A stretch of DNA of 64,000 nucleotides from Sphaeramia orbicularis. Taxonomy: Eukaryota > Chordata > Actinopteri > Kurtiformes > Apogonidae. The notes beneath the pieces were generated by a model. The model was not told where the DNA came from. It saw only the letters and a list, made by a program, of their open reading frames with translations, and did no database searches. The position numbers and the translations under genes are program-made. The stretch lies in contig NC_043966.1 of assembly GCF_902148855.1 (NCBI RefSeq), positions 30,374,647-30,438,646 of the forward strand. Direction: 5' to 3'. This document shows, in pieces, positions 1 through 13,100 of the stretch (positions within the stretch are counted from its first letter, which is position 1; each line of letters opens with the position of its first letter).

Positions 1-564
1 ACCCACAGCCTATAAGGTTGGACGCCACACTTAAAATCTCAGAATAATTATAAACCACAACCACCTGGAAGCATCTTAATATCTGAGTCTCACACATGCA
101 CACAAACGTTAACACACAGAGTTAAATGGGGCAGGATATTCATGGAGTCTTTGTACGAAATGTCAAAAACACTCTTCTTGTTTTCCTCCTCTTTACTCCA
201 AACTTTCCAATAATTGCAGCTGTTTCTGTCTGTCATTTACAAGCACTCTTTTTACTCTTCTTGATTTTTTTTGCCAAAAACACTAAACTGTTCTTCCAAA
301 GCTAAAATCACTTGCATTGTTTCCTGAAAGATATCGAGAGGAGACTGAAACATTGTGAAATGCTAATAGATAACAGACAGTTTATGGTCATTTTGGAGGA
401 CTGTAATAGTTTTGTAAGTGATTTAAAGCAAACAAATTATCAGACTTTTTTTTGGCCAAAACAGACTAGATACTTTTCAGCCAGATATTGATTGTTAGGA
501 TGATTTGGCTCTAAAAGATGTATTGTTCTTTTTCCTTTCTTTTTTTAATCTGTTTTTCTACCAG
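1..564 (+). other. col23a1 intron sequence at window start
   Basis: No exon, RNA gene or clear repeat is visible here. The stretch is AT-rich and ends in a pyrimidine tract and AG just before the first recognisable collagen exon at 565. It is read as the end of an intron whose upstream exon (cytoplasmic, membrane and first collagenous parts of the protein) lies before the window. Confidence 0.8.
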
Positions 565-3500
565 GGTCCTCTTGGCTTGGATGGAAAACCAGTGAGTATT
601 TCTTAAGTTAAATGTTTAAAACCTAATCAAAGTGACTAAGGTTTCAGTTCTGACTCTATCATTCTCCTTTCAGGGTTTACCAGGTCCCAAGGGAAGCCAG
701 GTACTCCATCTGATACCCGTTCTTTTGATTTAGTTTCTAATAACACATATCAGTTTCACTGAAGTCAGTCCTACATGAAGACTTTTTAAGTGTGAATCCA
801 GGTGGGTATTTGGCCTGTGAGACAAGCGATAGTTCGCAATACCTTATCAATCATTTTTACTGTTCCTAAGGGAACGTTGCAGGAGAATAAAAAGCCCACG
901 GTAGCCATCTTGTTTCTTGTTCCACCTCTTAAGTCATCCCAGCGCTTATGACCAAAGGGAAGTCGTGGCTCAAGTCAATTGAGTGCAGAAATTCCCTTTG
1001 CACTTCACCTGTGAGTGCCATCTATCACCCTTACCCTGAAACCCCACAAACACACAGGTGTAGCGTGAATATCGGCAAAGCGGAGCGAATGGGTTAAACA
1101 CCATAGGGAAAAGTGAGAGAGAGAATAGAGTTTATAAATGTCAACAGGGACTCTTTAAAAAGCCATTATAGTACACCCCATCCCACCCCCCTCCCTCCCT
1201 AGGGTTCCTCTCTCTGGTCACTTTGCCCACTGAGAGAGGGGCTACTCATCTCCTGAAATGTAAACCGCTCACAGCAAAATGAGAGTTGTTTGAAATTCTC
1301 TTCCAGCAAACACCATTAAGCTGTTGTTTCCTGCTCAAGGAGGCCTCTAACGGGGTCTGTCCTTCAGGATGACTCTCTCTCAGGCCCAGGGTCTCTCATA
1401 AAACCCCAGCAGGTGTGACACAGACCTCATGACCAAAGAAGCCTCACAGGAAATACTTTTGGGTGAAGAGAATACAGGGGAATGGATGATTATAAAATAA
1501 AGTGACATGAATAAAATTTTAAAGTTAAAGTAAGGTTTGGATGAAGTTTAGAAGTGGAAATTGTACATTTATTGAACAAAGAAGTAATCGATGTTGGGTA
1601 ACTTAGTATATGTTTATGCATTTGGCAGACGCTTTTTTCCAAAGCGACTTACAGGGGAAAACCAATCAAATCACTCAATCAATCAAATTTTATTTATATA
1701 GCGCCAGATCACAAAAAAATTTATCTCATCACACTTTATATATAGAGTTGGTCAAAACCAGACTCTAAGCCAATTTACAGAAACCCAACAGAATCCTCCA
1801 GGAGCAAACACTTATAATAATGTAATGTAAAAACTGTTAATACAATGTAACAGTTTTAATTACTTCATCAAAGTAATGTAACACACAGTGACCTTCTGAA
1901 GAGCCACAGTTACAAGCATTTTCACCAAGCTGAGTAAAGTTAGAGACCTTCCCTTATTTCAGAGGAAAAATAGCCACTTCATCTATCGACATGGCCATCC
2001 ATCTATTACACTTTTTGCCAGGTCACAACCAGGCACAGCAGACCATGTAGACAAGTGTGTATTGGTTTGATTTGTTAAACCAGCTATAACTGCTGAATGA
2101 TTGACATTTATTTAGATCTAGGATTTGTAGGAATTGCCCGGAAATATGTGCTAAAGAGGCATCCTTATATGAGGAAGGGATGCAAAGTTGCACAATTAAT
2201 GTTACATTTATATAAGCTATTCACCAAAAAAATGAGTTGTAGCCCCTTTGTAATGGCCAACATTTTAATTAAAAATTATAGATTTCTTTTCTCAGTAGCT
2301 TTAGAGGTATGTAAACAAATTCACTACTGGCAGAGATAGAAGAATCACTAGCATTTACTACTTTAATAACAGTAGTGATATGATAAAAACACTTATTTAC
2401 TTGTGGGATGGATGTTTAAGAATGCACTTAGATGTTAAGGGTGGATAAAAATATTATCAGCAAAAGCCTCAAAAACAAAGTTGCTTCTCTAAGTTAAATT
2501 GAACTGTACATATTATATTCCATCAGGTGGATCCTGTGATGAGATTCTGCAGCTTTCATAGTCAAAAATGGATGTTTACATTGAACGGAAAAGGTTATTT
2601 AACATACTATGAAATCATGAGTATTACAGTCTTATCCATGTCTTGTATTTTATTTGCAGTGGAGGATTTACTGCATTTGTTTTCCTCCTTATCCTTTCCT
2701 TTTCCTCGTTCAGCTCCGTACTCCTGAACACAATTAGAGCTCCACTCCAGACAAAATGTCTGCCAGACAAAAATGATGTAGGGAAAGGGGGAACGAATTA
2801 GAGAGGGGATCTTCAAGGCAGATAGCGTGGAAGATTTAGAGACAGGGGAACTGGGGGAAAAAAACTATGAGGAAAAGTGAGCGTGTGAAATGTAGAATAA
2901 GTGAACAGAGCTGACAACTTAGAGAATAGAGATGTGAAAAAGTCAACACAGAGGCTGCTCTGCCCACTGCAGTCACTAAGAGAGACTGTGGCTGAGATCA
3001 GAGATGGGTATCTCTGCCTCTGTCTCTGGTGCAGTCACAGAGAATCTATAGTCAGTCTGAGGTTTGTGGTTGCTGCCACATTTGGTGTCCTTGTGCCACT
3101 TGTCAGAAGTGGACAGACTGAAATGGACAGGCAGAGAGATGGACGGGAGCGCAACACCACAACTGGCAGGGACTCACTCATGAGTGTGGCTGGAGTTCAT
3201 GAGACTGTCAATCTGACCAGCGCACAGTCTGAATGTCATGGAGTGTCTCATATACAGTACATAGATGCACCATCATGTTTCTAGTTAGTGTTCCCAGCAT
3301 TCCATGTTTAAAGTCACCCCTTCTTATAGAAACACGAGTGGAAGAACAAAGGGACATTTTGCCTTTTCAGTTTCATTTCTCAGAAAAACAGTCTTTATCT
3401 TACAAAGACAAATCTTAAAAGGAATTCTTAAATCGTCTTTTCAGTGCTGTTGCTGATTTACTGCAAGTCCATGTCATATGGTCTTTTTGTGGCAATATAT

Positions 3501-4126
3501 GTTCAGACAAAGGTGACTTGTGATTGAGCAATCTCAATGACATGACTGCATTAAATGGTATTACTGCTTTATGTTATCATTTGATGAAATGCTCCTTGTG
3601 GAAGATACTGTGATATATGTTGCTCATATGATAACTGATTTATGTTGACCAACTGCATCTGATTATCTCCTCCCTCCTACAGGGACCAGCTGGACCCAAG
3701 GGAGAAAAGGTATGCTTCAATACGCATTTTAGAACCCTTCCTAGACAAGTGAGTGCAATGTATAGACGTATTTATCACATTAATTTATAGACGGAGAGCT
3801 TCAGAAGGACAGTAATCCAGGCATATACACACTTACAACCGCACAGGTGTTCTGTCCATCGCCCTCCCACATTCACATTTTCACTACACTGCCATCAAAC
3901 CAGCCATAGATTACATGTAGTTATGTAGGAGCTCATGTGTCTCCACACATTCTCACGTCAAGGCACTAAACAGGTTTACAGGCCTTCCGCAAGACTCGAT
4001 GATAGCCAGATGTGTTCCCGCTCTGTGAACTTCTGCCCAGCCTAAGATGTTAGCAACCGTAAGAGCTACAAGAGCCTGGCAGACAAGGCTAGTGCATGTG
4101 GTCATTTGTGTATGTGCTGATGGACG

Positions 4127-4160
<34 letters not shown>

Positions 4161-7100
4161 ATTTTTGCACTCAAGCAAGCATTGCTCCAGATAAGCACAA
4201 CCACAAGAACAACACAACTGCAGTAAACAGCATCTGTCAGAGCAGGACTCAGTCTGATGAGCAGGGATTGCAAATGACAGATGATAGTGAGGTTTGGAAA
4301 ATTGGCCCCCGTCTTGTAATCACGCTAGTAGCCGTGTGATGAGAACATGAACTCCAAACGCTCATCAGAGAGCCGACAATCTCCAGCACGTGCGCGCTTA
4401 CTTTCTCAGCCCACCATATCCTGTCACATGAGTCCAATTGTGGCCTTTCAAATGATTTATACTGTAAACGTTGACATCCTGAGCTGGTTTGAGGACAGAT
4501 GACCTTTGCATCGTTTCCTTCCCATACAAATGCATTAGTTTTTAGGCCTGTCCATCACAGTTGTTTAACAGTAGCAGAGCATGTCAGGTTCTGTGTGCAT
4601 ATACAGTAGTGATAACTGTTGACAATTGTTACTTTCATGTTTTTCTTCCAGGGTGACCAAGGGGACATTGGGCCAAGGGTAAGTCTTGTCACTGCCTCTG
4701 AAGGTGTAACTAGATGTTCATATTTTTATGTATTTTATTGCATTAATTCATGGTACTTTCGGAAATAATTCTTCTCTTAAGCCTCGGGTATCCAAGTGAG
4801 CCTATTATACACACTTTGCACTTCATGATACAAAAGTTCGTATTATTTTTCACAATTGGTATTAGGTTAGAATTCAAAAGCTGTTCATTTTTGCATGATT
4901 TTTTTTTTTTAATTCTGGCCACCAACTAAATGTTGCCCATTGTAAAAAAAAAAAAAGAAAATTACAACATTAGCACCTGTCTCCAAAGTGTGTCAAACAC
5001 ACACTATTTCTCCCATTATAACCACTGTTTTTGATCCATAAGCCATTAAGGCATAAATCATGCTTTTACTGGTATCTAGGCTTCATTTGAGAGGCGTGGC
5101 TCTAAATTTTTACATGAACCATTTTTTTTACCGTGTGACATCCCATTTGCCATATTTGGCAAAAGAATTAAAAGAGTAAAAAAAAAAGTTAAAAACTAAC
5201 TGTATGAAAAAAATGTGACATTATTTGACTGCACCTGTTACACACACTTGGTGGTCAGGAAGGACCTCTCTGGGCAGGATACCAGAGGGTTAAACAAATA
5301 CCCATGACAAAACCTTGATTTTGTTTAGATTTTCTTTTAACATTTAGTTTACATCGTTCTCATGTAGGACTCAGTTATGAAATGATCATCAAACATTTCA
5401 TCATTATAATTGTTTTCAATGTTCTACCTCTATTTTTTGGAAATTCTCTGTTGTTTGTGAAATGTCTTCCCATCTCTGACCATTAAGAAGAGTTTAAAAC
5501 CATACATAACTTTCTTGTTTTCTTCACCCAGGACCAAAGATCAACCTTTAAACTTGTAGAAATGTAGACTGCAAAGCCAAAAGCCAAAAAAAAAAAAAAA
5601 AAATCACACAAAGTATTTTGTTGGACCACCTTTAGCTTTTATTACAGAATGCATTTTCTTTGGCATTTTCATCCAGAGTTGCAATAATTTTTTTGGCCAT
5701 GATCTTGTATTGATGATGTGAGAGTTGGACCACAGCGTAAAATGTCTTCTCCTTCACATCTTAAAGGTTCTCAATGAGTTTCAGGTCTGGACTCTGTGGT
5801 ATCCATTCCTTTTGTATAATGATGTTTCAATGATGTCCCTGAACCACTCTTTAACAGTTGGGGCCTGATGAATCCTGGCATTATTACCAGGGCGAAAAAA
5901 TCCACAAATGGAAAAACTCAGTATATTCAGGTAGTCAGCTGACCTGATTTTTTGGACACATAATGTCAACGTGAACCTAGACCTGACCAACTGAAGTAGC
6001 AACAGATCATCGCACTGTAGACACTTGGCATGATGGGACTCATCAGACCACATGACCTTTTTCCACTGAAACACAGTCCAATCATTATGTTCTCTGTCAA
6101 ACTGATGGCTGTTTAAAAATGAGGCATCAGTTAGGGTTAAAGAACTTGTTGCAGCTGAAACATATTAATCACTGCACTAATTATCCAATAGAAGGAAGTT
6201 GAATCCAGGTGGGGACTTTTTTTTGGCTAGGCAGTGTATCATAATTATCAATAGCAACTGATTTTTTCCATTTTTGGCAATATTGCCTAGTCCTATTCTT
6301 TCATTCATTTATCCCAGATCTACTTACAATAGAAACCAGCTCTATAAAGGCAGTGGGTATTATAATCAAGCCTTTAACCCATAAAGAACCAAACTGGGGA
6401 CCAAAAGCATCTACTGATGTAAAATGTTTAATACCTGTTGATCCATTAATTCTATCAATACATGTAAATTATTTGCGTAAAATGTAGTTTGTTATGTTTT
6501 CATGGTCATCATGTATGACCAATTTTTGACGTTTAGAGGCTGCATAGTGAACGTGGGAAACTGTCATTTTCTACAACATTAATTCAGCAGTAAAAGCCAT
6601 GGAGTTGTATCAAGGACTGTGGATGGACACACTTGGTTTATGTTCAGTTTTTTATAATTTTGCTGATATAGTCACTTTTTCTTCAGTTTTGATATAATTA
6701 CCTTTGAATTTACTTACATTCAAATTAAATATAGGAAATTAAATATAGGAAAATACATGATTTACAATGAAAAATGCAAAATATAGAGGATAATATAATA
6801 AATGGTGACATATCACTTAAGGAATGTTATACAGAGAAAAAAAAAATATTTGGGAGCCGCTACAAAAGCAGCACTGGGTCTTTATGAGACAATTTGCCGT
6901 GTGAGCCTAATACTCAGTGTAATTTGTGTTAATGAGGGGTTGTTTTTGTTTTTTTTAACTGTTGGTAGTGGTGGTTTTGTACATATTTTGGAACTCGATA
7001 CATTGACACATTTACTGTGTTGTTGTCATTGTGAGAAATTCCCAGTGTCTTCAATAATGTTTCCATTAAACTGCTCATAGCTATGATTCCAACAATATGA

Positions 7101-10100
7101 TGCTAACACAGCATCATTGTAATTGTTGCTTCAGCCGTGTCCATGTGCAGTTTGTTCTCTCTCTTTTCAAATGGGTCAAACTAGCCAAAGGACATTTTAA
7201 AATAGTCCTCTATCAGACTCGCTGCCAATTCATTGGCCTTGTCCCTTAACCAAAGGCCCACTCAACAGGATATTATGTGTCCAGGAATTAGCGTCCTCTT
7301 GATCAGGGCAGCTTCTACTGCAGGTACTTTCCCTAAGTAGATTTATTTTCTTTCTTCAGCACTACCAGGAATGACTGTTTCTGGGAAGACTACATGAGAA
7401 GTAACATTTATTTGCTCATTTGGCACTTTGTCATTAGCTTCAAGGAAACTACATATTGTAATGCGAGTTATTCTTTTTGGTGTGTGCACAATACCAGCTT
7501 TGGGTATGAAAAGACCTCAAATTAACTCGATTACAATTAGCAAATTATTTAAATAGGAATAGGAATGCACTTCTCAATTATCAATGCACCTGAATGGCAG
7601 TGACATCTTAGAAGGGAATCCATGCCACCACAGCGAGCATAAAGTTTTCACAGAGAGACGAAAAGGGCTGTGAGTCAAACCCAGACCAGACAGTGTAACA
7701 GACCATCACAAATTTAAAATCAAAGTCCAGGATGAGAGAAATTGTCATCCTTTGGAGTTTTTCTAACATCCGAAAAACTCTTTCTTTGTTATCACAGTGG
7801 GAAAAAATGCTTTCATGCAGATATACAAACATATGAAAATACACTGATTACAGCTTTTGGTCTATCCATATAACCTTCAACACTCGTGGTAAGACTTTTA
7901 ATAATTCAAACTAAAAGTGTGTTTACCCTATGTGGCTACCCCAGCAACTGCACTGACAACACAGTCCATCTGCTGTGATGAGGTTTGAGCTGCCCACATC
8001 TCCACGACCAGAGATGAGAAATGATGATATTAAAGAACGATGGAAATACTTAAACCTCACCATCAAAACCCATCGGTTGGGGCAGGATGCCAAAGCTGCC
8101 ATCTAGTCCCAACCAAACTGCAGTTTTTCAACATTATGTGGTAACATCGCTCTGCCGTTGCTCTATGTTGTCAGTGTTGTCTTTTCATGTGATATCATTC
8201 CACCCACTAGGGGATCTGGGTAATTGTCTCCTGCTTCATTCACTGCGGTTTGAAAATAAGCCCCCTGTGTTTTACATAGTGAATGGTTTGGATTCTTTGA
8301 AGAAATCATGTGCCCCCGTGATTTCTGAATGTGTCTGTTTTATTACATTCATTATGTCAAGGTCACACTTATTCACTTGTGAATAAATGCAGGCTAAACC
8401 AACTGAGACAATCTCTCAATTGTTTGAGGCTGAAATTATCCACACATTCTAACCAGTGTTATTTCATGTTTTTTTTTCCTTTGTGTAAAAATGAAATATG
8501 TTCGCAGTAGGCCACAGCAGGCGATGGTCAGTAAGTAAAAGAAAATGGGATGTTTTCGTCTTAGAAAAACAAATTCATCACAGCATCCATTAAATGACAT
8601 CAACGTAAAAACTAAATTATTAACACATTTCAAATTACCAGATATTTGAGCTCAAGTGACAAAAGTGTGTAAGTGCAAAAGGAAAAAAAGATGTTGCATA
8701 CTCCTGAACTACGGTAGACAAAAACAGCTGACAGTGACCTCTCATATAACCCTGACCATCACTGTTCACTCCTCCACTGATCTTGAATAAAAAAAAAAAA
8801 TGTCACATGTCATCTGAATAAGTATTAAAACTCTGTTTTGTTTCTGTTTTCCTAACATTCCTCTTCAACAAATGTCAAGACTTGAAGGAATAATTAGAAA
8901 TAGATGGCTCTGTTTCCATAAATCTTCCAAGTGGCAGAGCCTGGAAATATTTGCAAAATAGTGTGTTAAGTGTTTTGGAATGGTACAGAATGTCTATTGT
9001 TTTATAGCAAACCTCGATGGAGTGTAAATTTGACAGCGGAACGTTATTTATTATGTGGTTCAGAAACATTGCAGGAACTCATGATGCCTATCAAGGTTTA
9101 AAACTATTTGATTTCCAAACTTATCCTTTTAGATTTTGAGGTAACTGTTTGTGCAAGAATTAAATCTTTTTGGCATCGTGCATTACATAGTTTGTCCAAA
9201 TGGTAAATATTGCACTTGGACTGGAGTCCTGGAGCTTTGATGTCCTTGGATAAGTCTGCAACCGAAAAACCTCAGAGTATCGCTTTGAGACACAGAGTTG
9301 GTTCAAAACAAACCCTTCAGCTCCTAGACCTGGTATAGTTGTGAGTGAGGTTTGGCCCCAGGACACATTTTCAGAGATATGGTCAGATAGGTTAGCAAAT
9401 AAAGAACTGTTCGATTCCAAGGTTCCATACGTCCAAAATGTGGTGGGATTTGTTAACAGCTATGAATCAAAAAATCCTCACTGGTCCACCAAGAGTGAGT
9501 TAAATTGTGAGACCGGAGATATCAACCCAGTATTCAAGCTCAGTCATCGCCTTTTTCTGATACAAACATTTAGCCTCTTTCACCTCTAAACTTTCAGAGA
9601 CGATAACAGGAAGTGGCCATGAATCTTTGTCGACCTGTTAACTTCCTGTCAATTCATCATCTTCAGGACCTTAGTCAGACAAAAATTGGGTCTCAGAATA
9701 GGATAACAGAAGCATTAAAATGCAATCAGACGTCACAGAAACAGCAAAAACATGTAACAAAAGGTCAAGTGTACGGTTACGTTTTTCTCCAAAGCAACTT
9801 TTATTGAAAGGTTTGAAGCTGGTAGCCGTTTATCCAAGTCTCCATACTGACAAATCATGGCATGTTTAGGTTCAACCGGCGGCTGTGTTGAAAGACAGCC
9901 TATGATGGGAGTTTCATCCCCAGCCAAACCCTCCTTTTGCCTCCCCCGAAGCAGCTACAAAAAAGGCCATGGTTAGACAGGGCTCTGGGGTTGAATGGCT
10001 GTTTGTCTTCGTATCAGCCTAAGGTCTGATGAGGATGAAGTATAGGGAAAGCCCACTGTGAAACAGACTATTCTCTTATGAGATGTTTAAGGATCTGATG

Positions 10101-13100
10101 TGTATGTGGTCTCCACGGTGGGAACGGTGTGAATGAGTGAATGTGACAGTGGGAAGAGAGGGGTGCATAGGCACAGAGAGGGGAGGGGGGGGGTCTGTGG
10201 TGTCGGAAAAACCGCAGCTATCCAGCGCTCACCGCAGCCTGTTAACGGAAACCTCATGAGCAGACTAGCAGCTCTCCCGACTATTCCGCTGCTTTTCTTC
10301 TTCCCTCCTCTCTTAGATCTCTTCTGCATCCCTTCCCTCCATCCTTTCTTCCTTTCCATATGTTTTTAGAGGGAACTCAACCAGAGAAGCAGCGCAGTGC
10401 TCCGAGCTCTCTGGCGGCAGACGAGCTCTGTTTCTTTCAGCTTGACAGACAATAATCACAGTTACTGTCTGTCGGTTACAGACAGCCAAGCCACCTCTGT
10501 TTGGTTTGGTCGCAATGGGAAAGATGGGAAGACATTAAATGGAACACACACACACAATAAAATAAATGTTTGAATGAAAGAGCCAATATACAGTTTCTGA
10601 GAGGGAACAGAGGGCAGTTACATCCTGCATCTTATTTTTTATGACATACTTGTTTCTTTATTTGCAGATGATGCGTTACTCTACATTACAATATTGAGAA
10701 TGCTGACATATTTCCTGTCAAATGTGACTGTTTGATCCTAACGCCCTTTTTAACTACAATGATGCATTCACCTTCACTTCTTCTCTTCAGGGTCCTCCTA
10801 ACCCCAGCACATTCGCAGGTCTGCTCAGTAATCAGATTCTCACGGTGAAGGTTTGTCGCCCCCAGATACTTTTATCTTCGTTCTCCCAGCAGCCACCGTT
10901 GTCAGGCTGCTGATCTGTCACTTTCCTTACATTTGTAGAGGTACTAAACATTCAACTCAGCTTTCTCTTTTAGCTTCAGAGGCTGCTGAACTCTCCTAAC
11001 TGTTTTTCCCACCATAGTTGTTGTCGGCCTCTGTCCAGGACTCTCATCTAAACCCTAAATTTCTGATTTTCTGTACACACTGATGCCTTTGTCCTTTCCT
11101 TTTCATGTCCTTTAACTGTCTCTGAGTCCTCTTCTGTTTTCTTTTCTATCTTTTCTCTGGCTGTGTCTCTTGTACCTCAGATGGTCTTTCCTCGATATGA
11201 CCATGGCTTTATCTCTGGAGATCAGTCCACCACCTTTCAGAGACGTTTTCTGAAGGTAGACCACAGCTGAGGCATGTGTGAGCTTTTAACACTTGAACTA
11301 ATCCTGCTCATTTAAAGTCATTTACTTCCTTTTCTTTTTAATCCTCCTCATATAATTAATTTAATGATCATGTTTTTTAAGTATTCAGTATTTTGTGTGC
11401 TTGTGTTTAACTGCATTAACATGAGAGAAATTCTTAATTATATGAAGGATTGATAATATTATTAAATGAAAGTAATACTTCAGATGATCCATGTTAATTT
11501 CAGAAAAGCTAAGTATGACTCTTCACATTATATGTACAAATGTAGACCTTGTTAGTGACAAATAAGTTAAAATCTGTACCATTGAAATTAGGTTTTATAT
11601 TGCTATTTCAACGCCTTCAGCTCATTCCCATTCAGTCTCTACCTTATCTATAGCACTGGGGCAAGACTACTAGCAAATTCAACTAACATGCTTTATGTTA
11701 CAAACAATAATACTTTACATGGCTCATCCTGCAGATTAAAATGTATGAAACCATTAACATTTACAGGCTGTTTTTTACATCAGCAGTGGATTGAAAAACT
11801 AATCGTATGTGAAATGGCCAAGTTGTTGAAAGAAAACAGTTTTAATTTGCTCCTAATAATAAGAATAATAATAATGGATTGGATTTATATAGCACTTTTC
11901 TAGACACTCAAAGTGCTTTATATTATTGACCCATTATTCATTCGCTCTCACATTCACACTCTGGTGTGTGGTAAACTACATTTGTAGCCACAGCTGCCCT
12001 GGGGCAGACTGTTGCAATAATATTTTGCTAATGCAAACAACAAAGCACAACAGCTTAAAGGAGAGTGAGGTGAATATGTGGTTTTCACCACATACACTAA
12101 ATGATACTACTATGTATCTGGTAGAGGATAAGTAAATAAGCGACTGCTTAGAAATATATGCAATATCTAAAGTTGTCACTTGAATTAAACAGTGTAGATC
12201 CAACTCTGGGTTTTTTTCACACAAGTTAAACTGTCTGTAACCTTTGCCTTTATTTCCAGACAACAGGGTCCTCTTAAATAAGTCTTTAGAAAAATCAAGT
12301 TACTTAACTATATTAGCCATTTTCCCAGACATGGATTAAGTCGTGTCCTAGACTTAAAGGAAATTTTAATTAATATCTCCAATGGAAAAAAGTTTTTTGT
12401 CTTAATCCATGTCTGGGAAACTGAGCCTATGTGAATGATATATGATGTTTCCTCAGAAGAAAATAGCTTTAAAATGTGTCTCTGTTTTTTTTGTATTTGT
12501 TCATGTCCTGTTTGTTTCCGTCAGGGTGATCAGGGTCAGGCTGGACCTCCCGGGCCTCCTGGTCAGCCAGGCCCCCCTGGACCCCGCGGCCCTCCTGGGA
12601 ACACTGGCAAAGACGGACCCCGCGGCCCTGCTGGAGAGCCAGTAAGTCCCCAAGCAATGTACCTAGACACACCCACACAGTCTTAACCCTATCCTCTATC
12701 ACTCCTCCTTTTAAAAGTAACACCACAAACAATGTGGTCACATAAAACACTCAAGTCATCATGACTGCTGTTACCCCAGTTTTGTTGATCAGTGTAGTTT
12801 TAACGGCAGGGTGTGACAGATTGAAAATTGTGTGCTTGCGTGTGTGAATGTGCATTTATGCCCACCTATTAACAGGGGAAAGGTTCCACACAGTAAATAG
12901 CAGTGACCCCTTATTCTCATTCTTCCGGGTTTGCCAGTGAGCTGTGGCTTACCTAAAAACTCCCAGAATAGCAACTGTACTCCTGGCCTCATCTGTTTTG
13001 TATAAGAAAGTGGCCACAAACTTCTCCAACACGCCCCCATTCTCCCACCCTCCTGCCATCACTGTGTCGCTGTGGACCCCTGAAACAGATATGGTATTGC

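Larger units (their letters stand above)
701..3682 (+). other. Large col23a1 intron
   Basis: This intron lies between two 27-base collagen exons. No coding exon or RNA gene is recognised in it. It holds a conserved fish SINE-type motif near 1620 and a dispersed repeat near 1680-1800. The rest shows nothing I can assign. Confidence 0.6.

Noticed and set aside
5521-5570. CACCCAGGACCAAAG looked like a collagen exon start after an acceptor
   Set aside because: The downstream frame lacks Gly-X-Y and meets a stop within 12 codons, with no donor.
10130-10370. GC-rich purine/pyrimidine block as a possible internal col23a1 promoter
   Set aside because: No core element, no open frame joining the downstream exons and no 5' splice donor could be identified.
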